From Bombyx mori (lineage: Eukaryota > Arthropoda > Insecta > Lepidoptera > Bombycidae), in the NCBI RefSeq assembly GCF_030269925.1, contig NC_085131.1:11083501-11147500 (forward strand): a stretch of 64,000 nucleotides of DNA, read 5' to 3'. The notes beneath the pieces were generated by a model. That model did no database searches and was not told where the DNA came from. It worked only from the letters and a program-made list of their open reading frames with translations. Positions within the stretch are counted from its first letter, which is position 1; each line of letters begins with the position of its first letter. Shown piece after piece: positions 21,601 to 32,669 of this stretch. Position numbers and translations under genes: made by a program.

Positions 21601-24600
21601 ACCTGATGCTGAGTGGTTACCGTCGCCCATGGACTTCAGCAATGCCAGGGGCAGAGCCAGGCCGCTGCCTACCGAACTACCAACTACCGAATTACCTTTT
21701 GTTCGCTCTGTTTCTTGACATTCATCAGCTGCCTTTCGAATTCCGCCTTGCTGTTGTCGAACTCGACGGCCAGCCGGTCGTGGGCCTCCTTGACCTCCTC
21801 GTATCGTGCCTGGTAGCCCTTCTCGCTCTGGTTCTGCAGCTCTCTCTTGGCGTCGACCAGCAACTCGAAAAGACATTTGAGAGCGACCTTCGCTTCGAGC
21901 ATGGACTGTATGTTGTCCCATTGCGTGCGTGATTTATTTTCTGCAAAAATATATATTAAATGTTTTCATTTATTCTATTTTTCTTCTTCTATTTTTTTTA
22001 TTGCCCAAGTAGGCAAACGAGCATACGGCCCACCTGATGGTGAGGGGTTACAGTCACCCATGGACTTCAGCAATGCCAGGGGCAGAGCCAAGCCGCTGCC
22101 TACCGTAATGTGGACAGATTCTCTTTAAATGCTACCTGGTGTTAACTGACTACTTATGGATACCATAACATCAGGCATGAGGCCGACATTTCAATTGCCA
22201 GACTGTCATCTAGTGACAGATGGTGGGAGGTCACCCTCGATCATGAACATCACAAATACCCACCGCACAGCCAAGCCGCTGCCCACAAATAATGACTATT
22301 GAATGCCTTACCTTGATCTGCTGTCAATATCTTCTGCTGCAAATCTGATATCTGAGCCTTACGCAGAGCGAGGTCATCCTCAAGTTCAGCAATTTTCTTT
22401 TTGTTGACCTCCGAGTCTGTACTGTTGCGAAGACTCTCGATTTGTTCCGTGATCCAAGCCCTGGTCGCATATTAAACTTGTATACTCAATAACATTTATT
22501 AGTATGAATGTGAGCTATGATCATCTATATTAATATATAAATCTACAGTGGTTTTTACGGATGTGCCGTTATAACTACTGAATCATGCATCCAATTGACT
22601 TGAAACTTGGTATCCATGTAGAAAATACATGTACTTAATGGATAGGCTAATAATAATGACAATAAATAATAATGTTAATTTTAAATGCCCAGCGAAGCGG
22701 ACGAGTACGGCTAGTTTATTAATATGGGTGTGAACTATGATTGTATGTTATAGTTCGGTTCTAACAAGGTTACCTGTACTCCATGAGTTCTTCCAAGGAC
22801 TTCTCGGCTTCGACAATACTGAGATGAACTTCGAGTTCTTGTTCGATGTACTGCTGCACGGCGCCCGCCTTCACGTTGCCTTTAGCGCTGCGCTTCATTG
22901 CGGTCGTCTTCTGACGATCCAATGCTTCCTGTCAACAAATAACATTGTTATTTATTTATTGCTTAAGTGGGTAGAGGAGCTGACGGTCCACCTGGTGTTA
23001 AGTAGTTACTGGAGCCCATAGACATCTACAACGTAAATGCGCCACCCACCTTGAGATATAAGTTCTAAGATCAGTTAAGTCTAAGTATAGTCTAAGTACA
23101 GTCTAAGTATAGTTACAACAGCTGCCCCACCCTTCAAACCGAAACGCGTTACTGCTTCACGGTAGAAATAGGCAGGGTGGTGGTACCTACCCGTGCGGAC
23201 TCAAGAGGTCCTACCACCAGTAAAAACCTTAAGTCTTATTATATATATTTTTTTATTGCCCTTGTAGGCAGACGAGAACACGGCCTACTTGATGGTGAGT
23301 AGTTACCGTCGCTCATGGACTTCAGCAATGCCAGGGGCAGAGCCAAGCCGCTGCCTACTGCTTAATACTCTCCACGGGCCTCGTTTGAAGGACATGTCAT
23401 AGCGCTCGGGAAACACCGTGGAGAGGAGCTCATTCCATAGCCGGATAGTACGTAGCAAAAAAGACTTCTAGAAACGCACTGTGGATGACCGCAGTGGTTC
23501 CAGGTACCAGGTAGGCTCTTACCTTAAGTCTTCTGTTAACTGCGACAGCCTCTTCCATCTTCCGTTTCAGTACGTTCTGTTGTTTAGCGTGCAGAGTCTC
23601 CATCTTGGCCATGGCGGTGGCGCGCTTCCGATCCTCGTTCCTGAGCCGCAGCAGGGCGCGCTCGTTGTCCGCCTTCCACTTACGGAACTTCTCGCTTTCT
23701 TCGCGCATTTGTTTTATTATTTTAACCTGAAACATAACCATCAAAAAACATTACTAAGAGAACAAACGGAAAACCGAAAAACGGCTCTTAATTTTTTAAA
23801 TTGTCGCGCAAATTATACGAAGTACAGATTAAAATGACGTAATTTGGGGCCAAAATTAACGGCGACTTAAACATAGATTAACACCTGACTATTGTATCAC
23901 ATACTTGTAACTATACTTAAGACCTTAGAACTTATATCTCAAGGTGGGTGGCGCATTTACGTCGCAGATGTATATTGACTCCAGTAACCACTTAACACCA
24001 GGTAGGCTATGGGCTCGTCCACCCAACTAAGCAATAAACAAAAAATGTTTGTCTTTTGAGTTTACCTTAACATGAACAACTGGTCAAATAATAAGATTTA
24101 GAACATAAATTATTAACATTCACAGAAGGTGATAAAATGGTCATTTTAATTGTTTAATCCCTTAGATAAATTCAATTTTGATTCTTTTATTGTTGGTATA
24201 AACATTTTATGAAATATACTTCATTACCCTACCTTAGTAACTTTCATAGCTTGCAGTTCAGCATTGAGTGATGCTATCTTAGCTTCGTTTTTCTCTTTCA
24301 TCTTGATGATGTTTGCTTGCTGCTGGCATCTCTTCTTCAGTTCAGATATCTCAGATTCGAGGGTCGATACTTTCGTGCGTCTCTCTTCGTGCGATGGATC
24401 TTTGCTCTTAAAGTTTTTGTTTCACATTTAAAAATTGTATTAAATTCAAAATAATAAAACTAAACAAAGCAACTCAATACAAAATAAATATATGTGTACG
24501 ATATGAAATATATTGAACTTTTTAAAAATGATATGGAAAGTCAACAATTAAACAGTAGTGTCTAAAGTTCCCTTCTAACTTATTAACACATTTCTCGAAC

Positions 24601-27600
24601 AAATGTTCTACACACAGCACAGGGCCGTGATACTTGTATAAGCAATGCTTGTCTGTTGAACATGAGTGAGAGTTACCAGTTCCAGGTGAGCTGTGCTCTG
24701 TGTCTACCCACGAAAGCAATACTAGACCAAATTATCACGTCTTTTTTATTGCATGGATCAATGGACGAGCTTGCAGCCCGCCTGGTGTCTAGTGGGTATC
24801 GGTGCCCGTAGACATCAAGACGTAAATGCCGCCACCCACTCTGAGACATGAATTCTAAGTTTTTAGTTTTATAGAAAAAATTATAAATAGCCAGGGTGGC
24901 GGTACATATCGGTACAGGCTTTATAGCCTACATCTCATCTCTCTCTCTTATACATAATCATAGAACAAAATAAGATTGCTTATGGCTAGATAGATAGATA
25001 AGAACTTTTATTTAATACAACCAAAAAAATATTTAGTTTTCAAAATAAATTTTACCTTAGTCTGTTTCAATTGCTGAAGTAACTCATCTCGTTCTTTCTC
25101 TAGGTGCGAGATCTTTTCCTCGTTTTCACGTAAATTATGATGGGAGTCCAGCATTTCTTTATTGTTGGCTAATATTGCTTGTACTACTGACGCCTTAATG
25201 GCCATGGCACGGTTTAATTCTTGTAATTCTTGATTTAGTGCCACCTGTTGACATTTTTTAATTATAAATGAGTAACTAAGAGCTTACCTGGTATTAATCA
25301 GTTGCTAAATAAGATTGGTTTTGAAATAACAGATACATTACTCATCAAATACATGAATGCTTTACGACAGAAATAAGCAAGACCAGTGTACTTAATTTCA
25401 AGAAATGTACTTCAAATTAATATGATGAACAGTTTACCTGTCCCATTGCCCTTTTCTCTTCTTCCAAAACTGCCTGATCCTCATTTAATACGACATCTTC
25501 ATCAACTTTCTCATGATCATTGTCATCTTTGACAAACGATAGCTTGATTTCATGATCAATTAATTCCTCATTGTTCTTCAAGTTGACAGACTGCAAGTCT
25601 TCAAGCCTAGTCTTAATTTCTTTCAAATAATCGACTACTGATGTCTTCTGGTGCTCATCATCAGATTTATCAGTCATGTTAAGATTTTCAATGGTCTGAT
25701 TGCACTGTTCCGTGAGCTCGTTCAGTTTGCGTTCTATTTTGTCCTTGGCTGCTTCAGCTAAAAGTGCTTTTTCGCATAAATTTGTATTCTCAATTAACAT
25801 GTTGCCAAGATGTTCAGTGACTTGTTTGTGTTTCTTCAACAGCTCTGCATATCTGGATCGTTCCCTTTCTAACTCCTCTTGCAGTTTTTCATTATTTTGT
25901 TCATTAACAGTTGGCAATTTGCCTAAAAGCTGCAGTCGGAGTTCGTTGACTAAATTGTTTAACCTAATAACATAGGAATTTGCTGTTAATTTTCTAAAAT
26001 GTACTTGTTACTTCATGCATGTTTAAAGTTAGAATTCAGTGCAAATACTCCTTAAAAAGGACATATGGGTTTATAAAATGATCAATAACAATAAAAGCCA
26101 ATGCCCAGAGTACAGACCTTACGATCTCGGCGGCCTTAGCGTCCTGGTTGATGACCGGTTTGTTCCGGATCCGCCGAGCGCGGTCGGCGTAGCGCAGCGT
26201 GGACACGGTCTCGTCTAGGTTGTAGTCGGCCGGACTCACACACGCCACCATCAGCGTCAGCGAGTTGCCTCCCAGACTGTCTGTACATGGATGAAGCAGC
26301 AAACTTAGACAATAAGAATTAAAAATGAAATATATATATATTTTTTTTTTATTGCCCTTGTAGGCAGACGAGCATCCGGCCCACCTGATGGTGAGTGGTT
26401 ACCGTCGCCCATGGGCTTCAGCAATGCCAGGGGCAGAGCCAAGCTGCTGCCTACCGATATATATTATATCTACATTGCTCTGAAGTGTCTAAGAAATACA
26501 GTCATGAGAGACTATTTGTGTTATACCAAAAGAGCTACTGAAATTCTTAACAGAAGATGGATATTTGGTAGGAAAAATCTGTTGTTTAATTGTAGATTTC
26601 ATGTATTATGTATGTTTCATGTTTTACAACGGGACCTGTCCCTCTTGTGGCTGCGCGTAGATCACGGGGGCTGTACCCGAGTCTACGCGTGCCTGTACAG
26701 GTCCCACAGCAGTGATGCAGGTTCAGCTCTGATAGAGCATGTGCAAGAGGGGACTAACCGCGTGCTTGAGCAGTACCCATCTGCGGAGGTGGTGGTTCTT
26801 GGAGACTTTAACGCTCATCACCAAGAGTGGTTGGGGTCCAGAACCACTGACCTCCCGGGTCGGGCTGCCTACGATTTCGCCTTGGCCTACGGCCTCTCCC
26901 AGCTGGTGACACAGCCCACCCGTGTCCCAGATATTGAGGGGCATGAGCCTTCTCTGTTGGACCTTCTGCTGACCACCGATCCAGCCGGATACAGTGTGGT
27001 GGTCGACGCTCCACTTGGATCGTCTGATCACTGCCTTATCCGTGCTGCCACACCACTCTCTCGTCCTAGTCGTCGAACGACGACCAGGTATCGAAGAGTT
27101 TGGCAGTATTTGTCAGCAGATTGGGATGGATTGCGTGAGTTTTACGCATCCTACCCATGGGGGCGGTTCTGCTTTTCCTCTGCTGATCCTGACGTCTGTG
27201 CGGACCGTCTTAAAGACGTGGTGCTCCAGGGGATGGAATTGTTTATTCCCTCCTCTGAAGTGCCCGTTGGGGGTCGCAGCAGACCCTGGTATAACAATGC
27301 CAGCAGGGATGCTGCACACCTCAAGCGGTCCGCATACGTGGCATGGGATGATGCTAGGAGACGTCGGGATCCTAACATCTCAGAGGAAAGGCGGAAATAT
27401 AACGCCGCTTCCAGGTCCTACAAGAAGGTTATTGCCAGGGCGAAATCGGAGCACGTTGCTAGAATTGGCGAGCGACTGAAGAGCTATCCCTCTGGGAGCC
27501 GTGCTTTTTGGTCGCTCGCCAAATCTGCAGAAGGTAACTTTTGCAGGTCTAGTCTCCCACCACTACGCAAGTCCGATGACAGTCTGGCCCATAGTGCGAA

Positions 27601-29342
27601 AGAGAAGGCTGACCTTCTGGTCAAACTCTTCGCCTCGAACTCGACTGTGGACGACGGGGGTGCCACACCACCGAACATCCTCCGGTGTGATAGTTCCCTG
27701 CCGGAGATCTGCTTTACACAGTGTGCAGTCAGGCGGGAACTCCGACTCCTGGACGTCCATAAGTCGAGCGGGCCAGACGGCATCCCTGCAGTGGTTCTGA
27801 AAACGTGCGCCCCTGAGCTGACGCCTGCGCTAACGCGTTTGTATCGCATCTCTTATTGCGCTAACAGGGTTCCGTCTTCATGGAAGACTGCCCACGTCCA
27901 CCCTATCCCCAAGAAGGGTGACCGGTCGGACCCATCGAGCTATAGGCCTATCGCGATAACTTCCTTGCTTTCCAAGGTGATGGAGCGAATAATTAATATA
28001 CAACTCCTGAAGTATCTGGAGGATCGCCAGCTGATCAGTGACCGACAGTACGGTTTCCGTCACGGTCGCTCAGCTGGCGATCTTCTTGTATACCTTACTC
28101 ACAGGTGGGCTGAAGCCTTGGAGAGCAAGGGCGAGGCTCTTGCTGTGAGCCTTGATATCGCGAAGGCCTTCGACAGGGTCTGGCATAGGGCACTTCTGTC
28201 GAAGCTACCATCTTACGGAATCCCCGAGGGTCTCTGCAAGTGGATCGCTAGCTTTTTGGATGGGCGGAGCATCACGGTCGTTGTAGACGGTGACTGTTCT
28301 GATACCATGACCATTAACGCTGGCGTTCCACAAGGTTCGGTGCTCTCCCCTACGCTTTTCATCCTGTATATCAATGACATGCTGTCTATTGATGGCATGC
28401 ATTGCTATGCGGATGACAGCACGGGGGATGCGCGATATATTGGCCATCAGAGTCTCTCTCGGAGCGTGGTGCAAGAGAGACGATCAAAACTTGTGTCTGA
28501 AGTGGAGAACTCTCTGGGGCGAGTCTCCAAATGGGGTGAATTGAACTTGGTTCAATTCAACCCGTTAAAGACACAAGTTTGCGCGTTCACTGCGAAGAAG
28601 GACCCCTTTGTCATGGCGCCGCAATTCCAAGGAGTATCCCTGCAACCTTCCGAGAGTATTGGGATACTTGGGGTCGACATTTCAAGCGATGTCCAGTTTC
28701 GGAGTCATTTGGAAGGCAAAGCCAAGTTGGCGTCCAAAATGCTGGGAGTCCTCAATAGAGCGAAGCGGTACTTCACGCCTGGACAAAGGCTTTTGCTTTA
28801 TAAAGCACAAGTCCGGCCTCGCGTGGAGTACTGCTCCCATCTCTGGGCCGGGGCTCCCAAATACCAGCTTCTTCCATTTGACTCCATACAGAGGAGGGCC
28901 GTTCGGATTGTCGATAATCCCGGTCTCACGGATCGTTTGGAACCTCTGGGTCTGCGGAGGGACTTCGGTTCCCTCTGTATTTTGTACCGTATGTTCCATG
29001 GGGAGTGCTCTGAGGAATTGTTCGAGATGATACCGGCATCTCGTTTTTACCATCGCACCGCCCGCCACCGGAGTAGAGTTCATCCATACTACCTGGAGCC
29101 ACTGCGGTCATCCACAGTGCGTTTCCAGAGGTCTTTTTTGCCACGTACCATCCGGCTATGGAATGAGCTCCCCTCCACGGTGTTTCCCGAGCGCTATGAC
29201 ATGTCCTTCTTCAAACGAGGCTTGTGGAGAGTATTAAGCGGTAGGCAGCGGCTTGGCTCTGCCCCTGGCATTGCTGAAGTCCATGGGCGACGGTAACCAC
29301 TCACCATCAGGTGGGCCGTATGCTCGTTTGCCTACAAGGGCA

Positions 29343-29377
<35 letters not shown>

Positions 29378-31872
29378 TTCACAATTTTATGTTGTGGATA
29401 AAAAAGGAAAAATATTTTTTAGCTTACCCTGAAGAAGCCTAGTGAGCTTGCTATCTCTGTAACTGATATAACTTCTATTGGTTCCATCTCCTAGAGCGGA
29501 AATTACGTTGCCAAGTGCAAGTAGACCTTGATTGATCTTCACACCTTCTTTCAATCGCTCTCCACTAGCTTTCGTCTTTTTTATGCGTTCTGAACCAGCC
29601 AAATCGACGAGATGAAACTTAGATGTTGTTGCTATATTTCTGAAAATTTCGATGACAGAAAGATTAACAGATCTCATAGTCACTTTTTTGCTCTGCGATG
29701 GGTTTTATTCATTAGCTTATAAGTTTGCTATCAAAATGGGTTATTCATAATTGTTCAATAAGGCTTATAAGCCTAGTAATTATAAATGTTAAAAATTTAA
29801 GGCAAGCAAATGTAGGAAAATTTGTTTGTTTGACAATTTAAATGTATAGTACTGTTTATTAACATAATCAAGATACAATAGATCTAAACTCACTTATCAC
29901 TTCGACTCTCTTTACAAATTATAATTGTAAAAACGGCATGACTTCGACTGGATGCTTGGTTCATTGCTGTCGATCCTGTTACACGACCAGCAGACCCTCG
30001 TTCTAATACTAGCATTGTCTCCATTGTGGATGCCACAGGTAATTCGGTTATACCTGTAAATCATGTTACACCTATGGCTAGTTTTATTTAGTTATTTCTT
30101 CTTCATTTGTATTTAATCTCGAAAGGGAGACAGGAAAATCATGGAGAATGATCAACAAGGCACCTATTTTGCATTCATGATTTTTTTCTTCCTGATCAAT
30201 ATTATAGTTTTGTTGTCTTTCTAAGGTAGTCTTCTTCTTCCTCTAAGACAAATACTCTTGTCCCAGTGGCTGCTAACACTAGCCCTAGCACAAGCAGTGC
30301 TTTGCAGGGAAACAGAATTGTGACCCACTGAGGAGATCTGGCAAGATACTTAGTGGGCCTGCCCTCTGGGATACAAGGTTCTAATGTTCAATCCATAAAC
30401 AGTTATTGCCAAAACATTCTTACTCACTCACTCTCTTTCAATGAAGCAGCAAATTTAGCAATTTTAAATGAAACAATCTAAATAATCAGTGGTTTACTAA
30501 CATACCTGGCAAAACTACACCTTTATTGATATCCTCTCTGATCTCGATAATACTGTGTCCACGCTCCTTCCCTGACAACAGGTCGTAGCACTGCTCCTGG
30601 TATAGCTCCATGAAAGAGACATTCACTTTGAATATGAACTTGTCTTCATGAGTTTCAATAAAGTCAAAGATGTCCGCCACTGCTTGCGGGATTACTCCTA
30701 CAATACAAATTCTTAGTTTGATTATATTTGTTGTTATTTTTTTACTTTATTTTCTTTGTAATGCAAGCACGAAATGCCTGCTTGTAATTTGTCACCATTG
30801 CTTATAGATATTAGAAAAGCTAATACAGTATCAAAGATCAAGAAAATATATTAAACAAAGATATTGCGATTTAAATATTCACAGAAACTGAAATAATTAC
30901 CTCATTTCACCCTTGCCTTTAAAATGAAGCCATGCAGATCATGCCCCAAAAAATACTTAGTAACACTAGTATTATGGGAATTCCTCTTACTTTATTATCA
31001 TTACTTTACAAAGACAATAGAACACCTATAGATAGCAGTAAGCACTTAACATAAGTTTAGCCGCGTCTGCATCAGTTGCTGTCTAAACTTTAAAAAAAAA
31101 AACAACTTACCAAGTTTAGTGAAGTCTCCATCTGACCCAGAGTAATTAGTACCCATGGTATAAGTTTTGCCTGACCCTGTTTGGCCATATGCCAGTATTG
31201 TTACATTGTACCCTATGTAAGTTAGAAAGAGGAAGCTGTTAATTATTAAAATAACATTACAGTATTGTGTAAGTTACACATAATTTAAATCATCTCAAAC
31301 ACAATTCTCCATTAAATTAATTTAATATTTTTCTTGGTCCAGACAAATTGCCCAATTGTATATTCTGTATTAGATATTTTTGTATGCGTACTTTGTCATT
31401 AAGCATCTCATGTCCCAAATTTTCAAAGGTTACCGTGCAATGTAGTATTGTAATTTCAAAATGTGGTTTATTTTAACCCTAAATGCTGTTGACATCAATC
31501 TTGAGACATCAACCAGGAGTTACATAAACAGTAGTAGACATTCAGATAAACTTTAAAAGTATATTTTACCCTGAATATATTATTTACAAAATTCTAAGCA
31601 TAGTATACGACCATAGAGGGTCTTAAAAAAATACCTTGAAATAACTTTCCTATTAGTCCTTTCACAGCAGTGTCATAAAATTCTCTTTGAGTGATATGCT
31701 GCGCGAATACGTAATTGTATGTAAAAGCTAAGTCTTTTATTTGCACTTGTTGCTCCCCAGGTATCACGTCAATGCACTCATCGCAGCCTCTTTCGGTCTC
31801 CTGTTGCATCAAAGGTCTGATGCGCAGCGCTACCTGAACAGTGTCTATTGTTTTATCTTCAACCATTTTCAT
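18308..31872 (-). CDS. Kif4: Chromokinesin KIF4 (kinesin-4), 16 exons
   Basis: Exons (minus strand, in order): 31872-31635, 31212-31111, 30697-30506, 30053-29894, 29639-29428, 26280-26118, 25963-25438, 25244-25056, 24406-24233, 23726-23523, 22928-22774, 22460-22312, 21940-21696, 21223-21098, 20617-20423, 18610-18308. All junctions have GT/AG and consistent phase, giving about 1110 residues, near the usual 1200. An in-frame TAA lies 21 nt upstream of the first ATG; a second ATG follows two codons later. The product is a plus-end-directed motor that binds mitotic chromosomes and, in animals studied, works with PRC1 on the central spindle. Homology to human KIF4A is visible in the motor, stalk and cysteine tail. 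Exon 14 could start at 21220, or at 21373 with 50 more residues. Intron 5 carries a LINE and intron 15 two transposons. Confidence 0.93.
18861..18929 (-). mobile_element. Family C LINE tail, left part, split by a Harbinger-like element
   Basis: A T-rich edge, then TTCCTACCTATGCTGATAGCC and ATTTCAGC, as in other family C copies. The match resumes after the transposon at 19673 with TAACGTTTGTAGGTGATC, so the copy was cut in two by the insertion. Confidence 0.65.
18930..19672. mobile_element. PIF/Harbinger-like element with TAA target duplication
   Basis: A 743-bp element with ends GGCCGGTTACAGTGCTCCAC at left and its reverse complement at right; the match extends about 32 bp. TAA at 18927-18929 and 19673-19675 is the 3-bp target duplication typical of PIF/Harbinger. 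The interior retains the start of a MADF-like ORF but no transposase. It sits in the last intron of KIF4. Confidence 0.85.
19209..19334 (+). pseudogene. MADF/Myb-like domain remnant of a Harbinger-like element
   Basis: A 41-codon [18 protein letters not shown] is followed by P-L-W-D-K and [11 protein letters not shown]. This order (I/V-x-x-V, P-x-L-W-D, W-x-x-V) is the start of a MADF domain, the DNA-binding accessory protein encoded by Harbinger elements. It is cut short, so it is a relic of the parent element's second gene. Confidence 0.65.
19911..20274. mobile_element. Solo LTR (gypsy-like)
   Basis: 364 bp, beginning TGTTACGCCGG and ending CGCGTAACA, so it has the TG...CA ends of an LTR. 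ATAC at 19907-19910 and 20275-20278 is a 4-bp target duplication. A TATA-like GGCTATAAAAG (about 20061-20071) suggests that transcription reads on the plus strand, antisense to KIF4. No internal sequence or second LTR is present. It lies in KIF4 intron 15. Confidence 0.85.
20423..25963 (-). CDS. Kif4: KIF4 coiled-coil stalk (exons 7-15)
   Basis: Exons 7-13 encode long runs of heptad-compatible, E/K/Q-rich sequence typical of the kinesin-4 stalk that dimerises the motor. Exon 13 contains [16 protein letters not shown], which aligns with the Q-R-W-E-N-I-A-T-I-L-E-A-K-C-A-L-K block of KIF4A. Exon 14 aligns best if it begins at CAG CTG (21223). Exon 15 holds a basic cluster ([10 protein letters not shown]), a possible nuclear signal, then an acidic run ([11 protein letters not shown]), as in the vertebrate protein. 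Several introns here have LINE tails within 30 bp of a splice site. Confidence 0.88.
21551..21672 (-). mobile_element. Family B LINE tail beside the KIF4 exon 13 donor
   Basis: TTTTTTTTATTGTCCTTGTA ... GCTGCCTACCG is the reverse complement of the LINE terminus at 29240-29350. The insertion is in the KIF4 sense direction and begins about 24 bp after the exon 13 splice donor (21695). Confidence 0.85.
21988..22113 (-). mobile_element. Family B LINE tail in KIF4 intron 12
   Basis: A T-rich edge followed by TATTGCCCAAGTAGGCAAACG and the rest of the family B terminus to GCTGCCTACCGT. It lies about 50 bp upstream of the exon 13 acceptor. Confidence 0.85.
22524..22715 (+). mobile_element. Helitron-like non-autonomous element
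   Basis: Starts TCTATATTAATATATAAATC and ends GTACGGCTAGT, with A before and T after, as expected for Helitrons, which begin with TC, end in CTAGT-like sequence and insert between A and T. It shares most of its length with the copy at 43243-43488. It lies in KIF4 intron 11. Confidence 0.65.
22942..23224 (-). mobile_element. Bm1-type SINE in KIF4 intron 10
   Basis: A reverse copy from TTATTTATTTATTGCTTAAG to CCTACCACCAGTAA. Its tail end is only about 14 bp from the exon 11 acceptor (22929-22930). It holds a short internal tandem duplication (AGTCTAAGTATAGTCTAAGT) near 23078-23110. Confidence 0.85.
23243..23512 (-). mobile_element. Family B LINE 3' fragment beside the KIF4 exon 10 donor
   Basis: A longer 5'-truncated copy. 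Besides the terminal 120 bp, it includes the end of the LINE ORF: on the minus strand the reading matches A-T-Y-Y-P-A-M-E and neighbouring residues of the 26411-29296 ORF. Its start lies about 10 bp after the exon 10 donor (23521-23522), in the KIF4 sense direction. Confidence 0.85.
23905..24045 (+). mobile_element. Bm1-type SINE, 3' half
   Basis: ACTTGTAACTATACTTAAGACC through CTTAACACCAGGTAGGC to AAGCAATAAAC. Plus strand, antisense to KIF4, in intron 9. Confidence 0.75.
24742..24930 (-). mobile_element. Degenerate Bm1-type SINE in KIF4 intron 8
   Basis: TTTTTTATTGCATGGATCAATGGACGAGC then CGCCTGGTGTCTAGTGGG, followed by a deleted and eroded core ending near GGCGGTACATATCGG. A second, weaker remnant is visible around 25275-25400. 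Confidence 0.6.
26118..31872 (-). CDS. Kif4: KIF4 motor domain (exons 1-6)
   Basis: Residues 1 to about 350. The motor begins with [10 protein letters not shown]. The nucleotide pocket is complete: P-loop GQTGSGKT at residues 89-96 (exon 2), switch I NQASSRSH at 209-216 (exon 4) and switch II DLAGSE at 242-247 (exon 5). It continues into [12 protein letters not shown] and, in exon 6, [10 protein letters not shown], the end of the kinesin fold before the neck. Exon 5 ends after one base of a Gly/Asp codon and exon 6 resumes 3.1 kb away across the LINE, still in frame. No catalytic residue is missing. Confidence 0.95.
26336..26455 (-). mobile_element. Family B LINE tail, inverted, in KIF4 intron 5
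   Basis: A T-tract (26340-26350), then ATTGCCCTTGTAGGCAGACG to GCTGCCTACCG. ATATATAT-type sequence on both sides may be the target duplication. It lies head-to-head with the larger LINE copy that follows. Confidence 0.8.
26411..29296 (+). CDS. LINE ORF2: partial endonuclease and reverse transcriptase
   Basis: One open frame of 961 codons; the first 75 or so read through the neighbouring tail and AT-rich DNA and are not LINE protein. Endonuclease: [13 protein letters not shown] and S-S-D-H-C-L are present, but the N-terminal Q-x-N and E motifs are missing (5' truncation). Reverse transcriptase: [36 protein letters not shown] and [11 protein letters not shown], the polymerase box with its two aspartates. 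No RNase H domain follows, which with the sequence points to a jockey/CR1-type LINE. The RT part has no stop or frameshift, indicating a young copy, but with a truncated endonuclease it should not move by itself. Confidence 0.88.
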   Translation: MGFSNARGRAKLLPTDIYYIYIALKCLRNTVMRDYLCYTKRATEILNRRWIFGRKNLLFNCRFHVLCMFHVLQRDLSLLWLRVDHGGCTRVYACLYRSHSSDAGSALIEHVQEGTNRVLEQYPSAEVVVLGDFNAHHQEWLGSRTTDLPGRAAYDFALAYGLSQLVTQPTRVPDIEGHEPSLLDLLLTTDPAGYSVVVDAPLGSSDHCLIRAATPLSRPSRRTTTRYRRVWQYLSADWDGLREFYASYPWGRFCFSSADPDVCADRLKDVVLQGMELFIPSSEVPVGGRSRPWYNNASRDAAHLKRSAYVAWDDARRRRDPNISEERRKYNAASRSYKKVIARAKSEHVARIGERLKSYPSGSRAFWSLAKSAEGNFCRSSLPPLRKSDDSLAHSAKEKADLLVKLFASNSTVDDGGATPPNILRCDSSLPEICFTQCAVRRELRLLDVHKSSGPDGIPAVVLKTCAPELTPALTRLYRISYCANRVPSSWKTAHVHPIPKKGDRSDPSSYRPIAITSLLSKVMERIINIQLLKYLEDRQLISDRQYGFRHGRSAGDLLVYLTHRWAEALESKGEALAVSLDIAKAFDRVWHRALLSKLPSYGIPEGLCKWIASFLDGRSITVVVDGDCSDTMTINAGVPQGSVLSPTLFILYINDMLSIDGMHCYADDSTGDARYIGHQSLSRSVVQERRSKLVSEVENSLGRVSKWGELNLVQFNPLKTQVCAFTAKKDPFVMAPQFQGVSLQPSESIGILGVDISSDVQFRSHLEGKAKLASKMLGVLNRAKRYFTPGQRLLLYKAQVRPRVEYCSHLWAGAPKYQLLPFDSIQRRAVRIVDNPGLTDRLEPLGLRRDFGSLCILYRMFHGECSEELFEMIPASRFYHRTARHRSRVHPYYLEPLRSSTVRFQRSFLPRTIRLWNELPSTVFPERYDMSFFKRGLWRVLSGRQRLGSAPGIAEVHGRR
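26456..29374 (+). mobile_element. 5'-truncated jockey-like LINE in KIF4 intron 5
   Basis: Carries an uninterrupted endonuclease-RT reading frame and ends at GGGCAATAAAA followed by an A-run of about 30 (29344-29374). The 3' 120 bp is the source of the family B tails scattered through the window. Recognisable LINE coding starts near 26630; 26456-26630 is AT-rich and of unclear origin. It is inserted antisense to KIF4. I could not identify a target duplication, so the left boundary is approximate. Confidence 0.88.
30228..30365 (-). mobile_element. Degenerate family C LINE tail in KIF4 intron 3
   Basis: GCTAACACTAGCCCTAGCAC, AGCAGTGCTTTGCAGGG and CCCACTGAGGAGATCTGGC keep the family C order with many changes. 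Confidence 0.5.
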
Positions 31873-32251
31873 TGATTTGTATTCACATTAATACGATATT
31901 AAAAACGTAGGGCTAACATGGCCCGTTACGAAACTTGGTGGTTGGGTATGAGTGCATATATTATTGTTTAGGAGAACCAGTCATGTCATTCTGTTTCTGA
32001 AACAAATTAGGGTTTTGTCAAAATCAACGTTAAAAATTTCACGACTGATTTTTTTATTTGAAAATTCGATATTCAAAATCTGTTGCTATCAATATGAAAT
32101 GATATAAAAATTTATATTACAATCTTCATCATACACTTTACCTGATCGTTTAAAAATAATTGTGTTGTCTTCTTTTAGAAATTATTCCCAATTCGAAATA
32201 AAAACACGAAAATATATCTCAGATTCTTTCAAATTTGAACGGTTGCGGTCA
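31873..32251 (-). promoter_or_regulatory. KIF4 5' flank
   Basis: The roughly 380 bp between the KIF4 start codon and the LINE insertion must hold the 5' UTR and the proximal promoter, unless a spliced leader exon lies beyond the LINE. It is AT-rich and I see no convincing TATA box. This is inferred from position only. Confidence 0.4.
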
Positions 32252-32669
32252 ACGACACATTTTTTTTTTTTTTTTTTTTTTAATTTATTTACGGCCAATG
32301 GTTACAAGACCTTATAGCCTATCTTAAATTAATTTTCACGCATGGAGTACGTAAAAATTTACAAGTAGTTATTAAACAAAACAGTATCAAATTGAAGTAT
32401 TAACATTACTCGTTTGTTTTTAAACATTTCCTATTGTGTTAATAATATATCTATAAATTGGTTTAAAATACAACGGGTTTGATAAAATTTCTTCTAAGTC
32501 CATCCTTACGCCTGTTTGTAAAGGCGAGTCACCCTTAGAAACATCGTCCAGTTCAGACACTAAAATTAATCTATTTATACTATATTTATGACATTTCATA
32601 ACAATATGTTTCAGATCAGCGACCTCATTGACACAAAATTGACAGTTTTTGTCCGTTGCTAAACATATA

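Noticed and set aside
26723..29144. Several minus-strand ORFs over the intron 5 LINE
   Set aside because: Shadows of the LINE reading frame.
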